From an uncultured Clostridia bacterium (lineage in GTDB: Bacteria > Bacillota > Clostridia > Christensenellales > Borkfalkiaceae), in contig CALGVF010000253.1 in the NCBI GenBank assembly GCA_937920115.1, forward strand, positions 1 through 7,580: 7,580 nt of DNA, read 5' to 3'. The position numbers and the translations under genes are program-made. Shown here one piece after another: positions 6,991 through 7,580 of the stretch; the first letter of the stretch is position 1; every line of letters begins with the position of its first letter. A model generated the notes under the pieces. It was not told the origin of the DNA. It saw only the letters and a list, made by a program, of their open reading frames with translations, and searched no databases.

Positions 6991-7580
6991 TCGTTTCGTC
7001 ACCGCCTTCGTATGGTACTTCTTCTCCCGCCTCTTCGCCGCCTACGTTATCGTCTATATTTCTGAACTCGTGTGGGGTTCTCTGCGGTCTTTCGGGCGGT
7101 ACGTCGATATCGTCGGCAAAGCCTACGGGGGGATTGACGAACTTGGAATTTTCGCCCTTGAATAGAAGACTGAATCTGTTGCACTCGCCCGCTCTGTTTT
7201 TGGCGAGTATTATCTGAGCCACGTTCCTCTTGACCTTATTCTGCTCCAACTCTTTTTCTTCGGCGACAAGGTCGGGTCTGTGAATGAACATAACTATGTC
7301 CGCGTCCTGCTCGATTGCTCCCGACTCTCTCAAATCGGAAAGCACGGGTTCCTGACCCTTTCTGCTCGTAACCTGACGGGACAACTGCGAAAGGGCGATT
7401 ACGGGAATATCGAGTTCCTTCGCTATCATTTTAAGTCCTCTCGATATTTCTGTAATTTCCTGCTGACGGCTGTCGCTCTTCGTCTGAGCGTTCATAAGTT
7501 GGATATGGTCGACCACGATAAGGTCGAGTCTGCCCTCGCGGCTTTTAAGTCTTCTGCACTTCGACAGAATTTCGGGACAG
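6977..7580 (-). CDS. dnaB: Replicative DNA helicase DnaB, C-terminal part only
   Basis: About 200 C-terminal residues of the hexameric replicative helicase are present; the frame is open to the right edge, so the N-terminal domain and Walker A lie outside. The RecA-like ATPase core shows Walker B in LDLIVVDHIQLM, then SRQQEITEISRGLK, IPVIALSQLSRQV, LSDLRESGAIEQDADIVMF with its conserved acidic and arginine residues, and AQIILAKNRAGE near the DNA-binding and arginine-finger region. VDHIQLM replaces the usual IDYLQLM, a mild change. The protein ends in a long, acidic, Pro/Gly-rich and probably disordered tail of about 45 residues, terminating in TGA at 6977-6979. It overlaps sua5. A GTG at 7514-7516 could be mistaken for the start of a 179-residue protein, but the codons upstream continue the DnaB sequence (ILSKCRRLKSREGRLDLI), so it is internal. 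The match to the chromosomal helicase is strong; a phage homologue is unlikely in this context. Confidence 0.95.
   Translation of the reverse strand, partial: CPEILSKCRRLKSREGRLDLIVVDHIQLMNAQTKSDSRQQEITEISRGLKMIAKELDIPVIALSQLSRQVTSRKGQEPVLSDLRESGAIEQDADIVMFIHRPDLVAEEKELEQNKVKRNVAQIILAKNRAGECNRFSLLFKGENSKFVNPPVGFADDIDVPPERPQRTPHEFRNIDDNVGGEEAGEEVPYEGGDETNDVF
6999..7006 (-). promoter_or_regulatory. Shine-Dalgarno site that decides the sua5 start
   Basis: GGCGGTGA on the minus strand matches the anti-Shine-Dalgarno complement GGAGGTGA with one mismatch and is 8 nt before the ATG at 6990. It lies within the dnaB coding region, and the GTG of the alternative start (7000-7002) is part of it. This favours the ATG, and implies that dnaB and sua5 are translated in a coupled way. 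Confidence 0.6.

Noticed and set aside
7000..7002. GTG start for sua5
   Set aside because: The only purine run before it (GAAGG) is about 2 nt away, too close to serve, while the ATG at 6990 has a near-consensus site at 8 nt. The extra four residues are outside the conserved domain, so this cannot be fully excluded.
6977..7516. A separate 179-residue protein starting at the GTG of 7516
   Set aside because: Codons from 7517 to 7579 continue in frame with DnaB-like sequence leading into Walker B, so the gene simply extends past the window edge.

Overview
The window reads as one stretch of bacterial core chromosome. Every supportable gene lies on the minus strand, so transcription runs from the right end (7580) to the left end (1). 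Reading that way the order is dnaB (3' part only), sua5/ywlC, rpiB, galU, clpC, an unnamed xylose-isomerase-like TIM-barrel gene, and pgi (nearly complete, cut by the left edge). Junctions are very tight: a 14-bp overlap, then gaps of 27, 13, 19, 2 and 14 bp. I see no terminator or convincing promoter between genes, so a single polycistronic unit is the simplest reading. No stretch longer than 30 bases lacks a gene.

The organism is most likely an uncultured Bacillota lineage, probably Clostridia of gut type. The support is a ClpC-type Clp ATPase with a short middle domain, a two-domain Sua5 of YwlC type, a Bacillota-like short Pgi, purine-rich GGAG-type Shine-Dalgarno sites, and moderate GC with the standard code (TGA is used as a stop). 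This placement is inference; no rRNA is present, and I cannot name a genus.

Region by region: 6977-7580 encodes the C-terminal RecA-like part of the replicative helicase. Positions 5956-6990 encode the enzyme that makes threonylcarbamoyl-AMP for tRNA t6A modification. Positions 5473-5928 encode ribose-5-phosphate isomerase B, and 4584-5459 a somewhat divergent UTP-glucose-1-phosphate uridylyltransferase. Positions 2105-4564 encode the ClpC unfoldase. Positions 1311-2102 encode a predicted metal-dependent sugar isomerase/epimerase of unknown substrate, and 1-1296 glucose-6-phosphate isomerase.

Functionally, four genes (pgi, galU, rpiB and the TIM-barrel gene) sit around the hexose- and pentose-phosphate pools. 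The others serve replication, tRNA modification and protein quality control. The most notable point is the placement of clpC. It is outside any ctsR-mcsA-mcsB cluster and sits in a sua5-rpiB neighbourhood that in Bacillus subtilis also carries the protein-arginine phosphatase gene ywlE, which is absent here. I found no mobile element, CRISPR array, RNA gene or defence system, and I do not see evidence for a wholly new system.
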